DNA of 64,000 bases from Abyssibacter profundi (lineage in GTDB: Bacteria > Pseudomonadota > Gammaproteobacteria > Nevskiales > OUC007). The translations under genes and the position numbers were made by a program. The stretch covers positions 17,158 through 81,157 of the forward strand of contig NZ_QEQK01000015.1 in the NCBI RefSeq assembly GCF_003151135.1. Direction: 5' to 3'. How positions within the stretch are numbered: the stretch's first letter is position 1; each line of letters starts with the position of its first letter. The notes beneath the pieces were generated by a model. It saw nothing but the letters and a program-made list of their open reading frames with translations. It was not told where the DNA came from and searched no databases. This document shows positions 62,701-64,000 of this stretch, piece by piece.

Positions 62701-62939
62701 CCCATTGCGTGGACATGATTGTTAACGGCGAAATCCAGTTTGTCGTCAACACCACGGAAGGGCGCAAGGCCATCGAGGAATCGCATTCGATCCGCTCGGC
62801 CGCGGTGACCCAGAAGGTGGCGTACTTCACGACGCTGGCGGCCGCTCGCGCTGCAGCCATGGCTTTGGAGTATCGGGATCAGGTCACCGTGAATCGGGTG
62901 CAGGATCTACATGCCAATGGCCTGCGCATACCGGACTGA
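59706..62939 (+). CDS. carB: Carbamoyl-phosphate synthase large subunit CarB
   Basis: A 1077-residue subunit with two homologous ATP-grasp halves. The first starts [20 protein letters not shown] and has [19 protein letters not shown]; the second starts [20 protein letters not shown] and has [19 protein letters not shown]. The C-terminal MGS-like allosteric domain (about 940-1077) contains [11 protein letters not shown]. Length equals that of E. coli CarB within a few residues. It follows carA by 34 bases. In Pseudomonas greA comes next; here it does not. Confidence 0.97.
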   Translation: MPKRTDINSILVIGAGPIVIGQACEFDYSGTQACKALREEGFRVILVNSNPATIMTDPDSADAIYIEPVEWKAVSKVIEREKPDALLPTMGGQTALNCALDLAREGVLDANGVQLIGASIDAIDMAEDRERFRKAMDDIGLASAQSELAHSMEEARKIQADLGFPVIIRPSFTMGGSGGGIAYNIAEFEEIVKRGLDMSPTHEVLLEESLLGWKEFEMEVVRDKADNCIIICAIENLDPMGVHTGDSITVAPAQTLTDKEYQIMRDASLAVLRKIGVETGGSNVQFAVNPQDGRLVIIEMNPRVSRSSALASKATGFPIAKVAAKLAVGYTLDELANDMTGGVTPASFEPTIDYVVTKIPRFAFEKFPMADDRLTTQMKSVGEAMAIGRNFQESFQKALRSLEIDADGLDEKHDLSDPEAARSELVEAMTTPRADRIWSVADGFRAGMTLSEVHAATSIDPWFLDQIEELVASEQALVGRTLAELDAVEMRQLKRMGFSDRRLAKLLGTQEEAVRSRRHQFEIRPVYKRVDTCAAEFPSATAYMYSTYDEECEAKPSDRKKVMVLGGGPNRIGQGIEFDYCCVHASLSLREDGYETIMVNCNPETVSTDYDVSDRLFFEPLTFEDVMEIIDIEQPAGVIVQYGGQTPLKLARRLEAAGAPIVGTSPDSIDLAEDRDRFQQLVERLELRQPANRTARSEAEALRLAAHVGYPMVVRPSYVLGGRAMEIVYEDVELERYMRTAVKVSNDAPVLLDRFLEDAVEVDVDAISDGESVVVAGLLEHIEQAGVHSGDSACSLPPYSLSDAVRAEICRQVQALARALRVVGLVNAQFAVKDEMVYLIEVNPRASRTVPFVSKATGHPLAKIAARCMLGQTLDEQGIQHIDAPEYFSVKESVFPFAKFPGVDPILGPEMKSTGEVMGIGRTFAEAFAKSLTGAGMDIPREGTVFISVRDGDKPQSVEMARKLIEHGMRVVATRGTANYLREQGVECTPVNKVKEGRPHCVDMIVNGEIQFVVNTTEGRKAIEESHSIRSAAVTQKVAYFTTLAAARAAAMALEYRDQVTVNRVQDLHANGLRIPD

Positions 62940-62946
62940 AGTCCGG
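62931..62946. terminator. Hairpin at the end of carB
   Basis: CCGGAC-TGAA-GTCCGG spans the carB stop codon and ends 8 bases before the convergent gene. The following TTGCACCGTT is only weakly T-rich. Confidence 0.4.
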
Positions 62947-62954
62947 TTGCACCG

Positions 62955-63350
62955 TTAGCGCAGCAGCCACCGCCCTGACTGGGCGGCGGCGGCCAGTGCC
63001 AGCAATCCCAGTGCGAGCTGATCGATCCACACAACGCGGCGGACCGGCGTACTCAGACCCGGTTCGCCAGCGGCCAGCCAAAGAAAACTGGCCACGCTGA
63101 CCAACGCAAGCGCCAGCGCTGCGGTGTGCAAGGATGGGCGAAAGGCCATCACCATCAGGCTGGCTCCGAGCAGCCCGAACAGCACGGCACGATGCCTGAG
63201 CAACAACGTCAGGTTGGGATCGCCAACCACGTCCACACCGTAGAGAGAGGCCAGTTGTCGTGGTCCGAGCAGGCCGGTGATGGGCGCGACATGAATAACG
63301 CCCACCACCAGCAGGACGAACCCGGTCCCCCTGGTCAGCAGGATTTCCAT
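62955..63350 (-). CDS. Four-helix membrane protein of unknown function
   Basis: A 131-residue protein with four hydrophobic segments. The pattern GVIHVAPITGLLGPRQLASLYG, LLLRHRAVLFGLLGA and RRVVWIDQLALGLL fits a family of small membrane proteins that databases often call phosphopantetheine adenylyltransferase, although no catalytic motif of that enzyme is present. The function is unknown. The ATG at 63350 lies 7 bases after the stop of the preceding gene; an ATG at 63365 is an alternative that would overlap it. Confidence 0.65.
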   Translation of the reverse strand: MEILLTRGTGFVLLVVGVIHVAPITGLLGPRQLASLYGVDVVGDPNLTLLLRHRAVLFGLLGASLMVMAFRPSLHTAALALALVSVASFLWLAAGEPGLSTPVRRVVWIDQLALGLLALAAAAQSGRWLLR

Positions 63351-63357
63351 GGTCCCG

Positions 63358-63681
63358 CTAGCCATAACGCGGCTCGCCGCGCGGGGCCTGGCGCTGTGAC
63401 CAGCCACGATGGATCAGATACAGCAGCGGACCGAATGCGCCAGCCGCCACTGTCAGCAGTAGGTAGGGCCACACGATCCGCTGGTTGGCCCGCGCATCTT
63501 GCAGCATCCACAGCATGGCCAGGCCACACACAATGAGCAGGTCAACCAGCACTTGAAGTGTGCCGGGGTTGGCCAGCCCGGCCTGCCAGATTCCGAGGTA
63601 ACCCACAGCGTGCAGGCTGTACCCCGTCAGCCCGCCAAAGCCCACCGTCACGGCGATGAGAATCCAGGTTGTTCCAGCCAT
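63358..63681 (-). CDS. DUF2834-like small membrane protein
   Basis: A 107-residue protein with three hydrophobic segments. GLANPGTLQVLVDLLIVCGL, followed by DARANQRIVWPYLLLTVAAG and GPLLYLIHRG, is a good match to the DUF2834 pattern (NP..l..D..i, then a Pro-containing last part and LYL..R). It is co-oriented with the four-helix protein gene downstream and probably co-transcribed. A weaker relative lies at 18271-18603. The 233 bases upstream (63682-63914) show no gene I can support, only scattered GC-rich inverted repeats. Confidence 0.65.
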   Translation of the reverse strand: MAGTTWILIAVTVGFGGLTGYSLHAVGYLGIWQAGLANPGTLQVLVDLLIVCGLAMLWMLQDARANQRIVWPYLLLTVAAGAFGPLLYLIHRGWSQRQAPRGEPRYG

Positions 63682-63914
63682 ATCAGACACTCCTTGTGAT
63701 GAGAGCGTCTTAGCCTGTTGGCTGTCGCCATCGCTCACAACTACCTGGCAGGTCGTTGTGCATGCGCGCTGCGCGGGCGAGGATAGCCCCGCGCAGTGAG
63801 GAGAGAGACCAACAATATGACGATTCAACAGGGGGCCGACACCCCGCGGGGGGGTCGTGTCCCCGGACGTGGTGTAAGAAGCCACCGAGCCCGTTGGCAG
63901 TCTGAGGCATGGCT

Positions 63915-64000
63915 TCATGCAGCCGGTAGGTAGAGTGCCTCGCCGTCATCGGCGTTGCAATTGGCCTGCAGGCTTTCGGCACTCATGTAGCGCCGGCTGA
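63915..64000 (-). CDS. Possible C-terminal end of a gene running off the window
   Basis: The minus-strand frame ending at TGA 63915-63917 is open to the window edge (27 codons: SRRYMSAESLQANCNADDGE, then ALYLPAA). Codon choice looks normal for this genome, but the stretch is too short to identify or confirm. Confidence 0.3.
   Translation of the reverse strand, partial: SRRYMSAESLQANCNADDGEALYLPAA

Noticed and set aside
61374..62786. A 470-codon open frame opposite carB
   Set aside because: It is a shadow of the second ATP-grasp half; no ribosome site or domain supports it.

Overview
The window looks like a high-GC gammaproteobacterial chromosome. Evidence for this is a polar-flagellum chemotaxis locus ordered like that of Pseudomonas (fliA-cheYZA-motCD-cheW-DUF2802), conserved housekeeping blocks (smpB/ssrA, rnfH-bamE-fur-recN-nadK, hrcA-grpE-dnaK-dnaJ-dapB, carAB), a bifunctional MnmC, and a Ser/Thr kinase with C-terminal repeats of a kind common in Xanthomonadales/Nevskiales-like bacteria. 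I cannot name a genus. I see no insertion sequence, integrase, CRISPR array, rRNA or ordinary tRNA; the only RNA gene I can support is tmRNA.

Layout. 1-18 kb is a chemotaxis superlocus. A first cluster (fliA end, cheY, cheZ, cheA, motC, motD, cheW, DUF2802) is followed directly by a second (STAS, cheY, cheA, cheW, multi-PAS receptor, an unannotated 54-residue ORF, cheR, cheD, cheB) and by a small membrane receptor. Three sites fit the flagellar sigma-28 (FliA) promoter, before motC, before the STAS gene and before the small receptor. The first cluster has no cheB; a GNAT acetyltransferase on the other strand sits where Pseudomonas has it. 17.4-26 kb holds a lone HisKA_3-like protein, two small membrane proteins and a tightly overlapping signalling operon: a 1492-residue hybrid histidine kinase, CheR, a CheB without receiver, and a receiver-PAS-GGDEF diguanylate cyclase. 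A near-perfect LexA box precedes the next gene, which encodes an exported or membrane-anchored protein of unknown function.

26.6-35 kb has a MAPEG protein, a Ser/Thr kinase divergent from an AidB-like acyl-CoA dehydrogenase, mnmC and a Bcr/CflA-type efflux pump. 35-47.7 kb is the housekeeping block: ssrA, smpB, an NSS transporter, rnfH, bamE, fur, recN, nadK, the heat-shock operon with a sigma-32 promoter, and dapB.

47.7-58.4 kb is the most unusual region. Three genes on the opposite strand separate dapB from carAB, which are adjacent in E. coli and Pseudomonas. In transcription order they encode a FimV/LysM-TPR-beta-barrel outer-membrane protein resembling Slam, a FecR-domain protein whose C-terminus resembles a TbpB-type small barrel, and a 2428-residue lipoprotein with cadherin-like, CHRD, thrombospondin type 3 and beta-helix regions. 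They share a good sigma-70 promoter and the last two overlap by 4 bases. I infer a surface-display or secretion cassette. After carAB come two small membrane protein genes and a possible partial gene at the edge.
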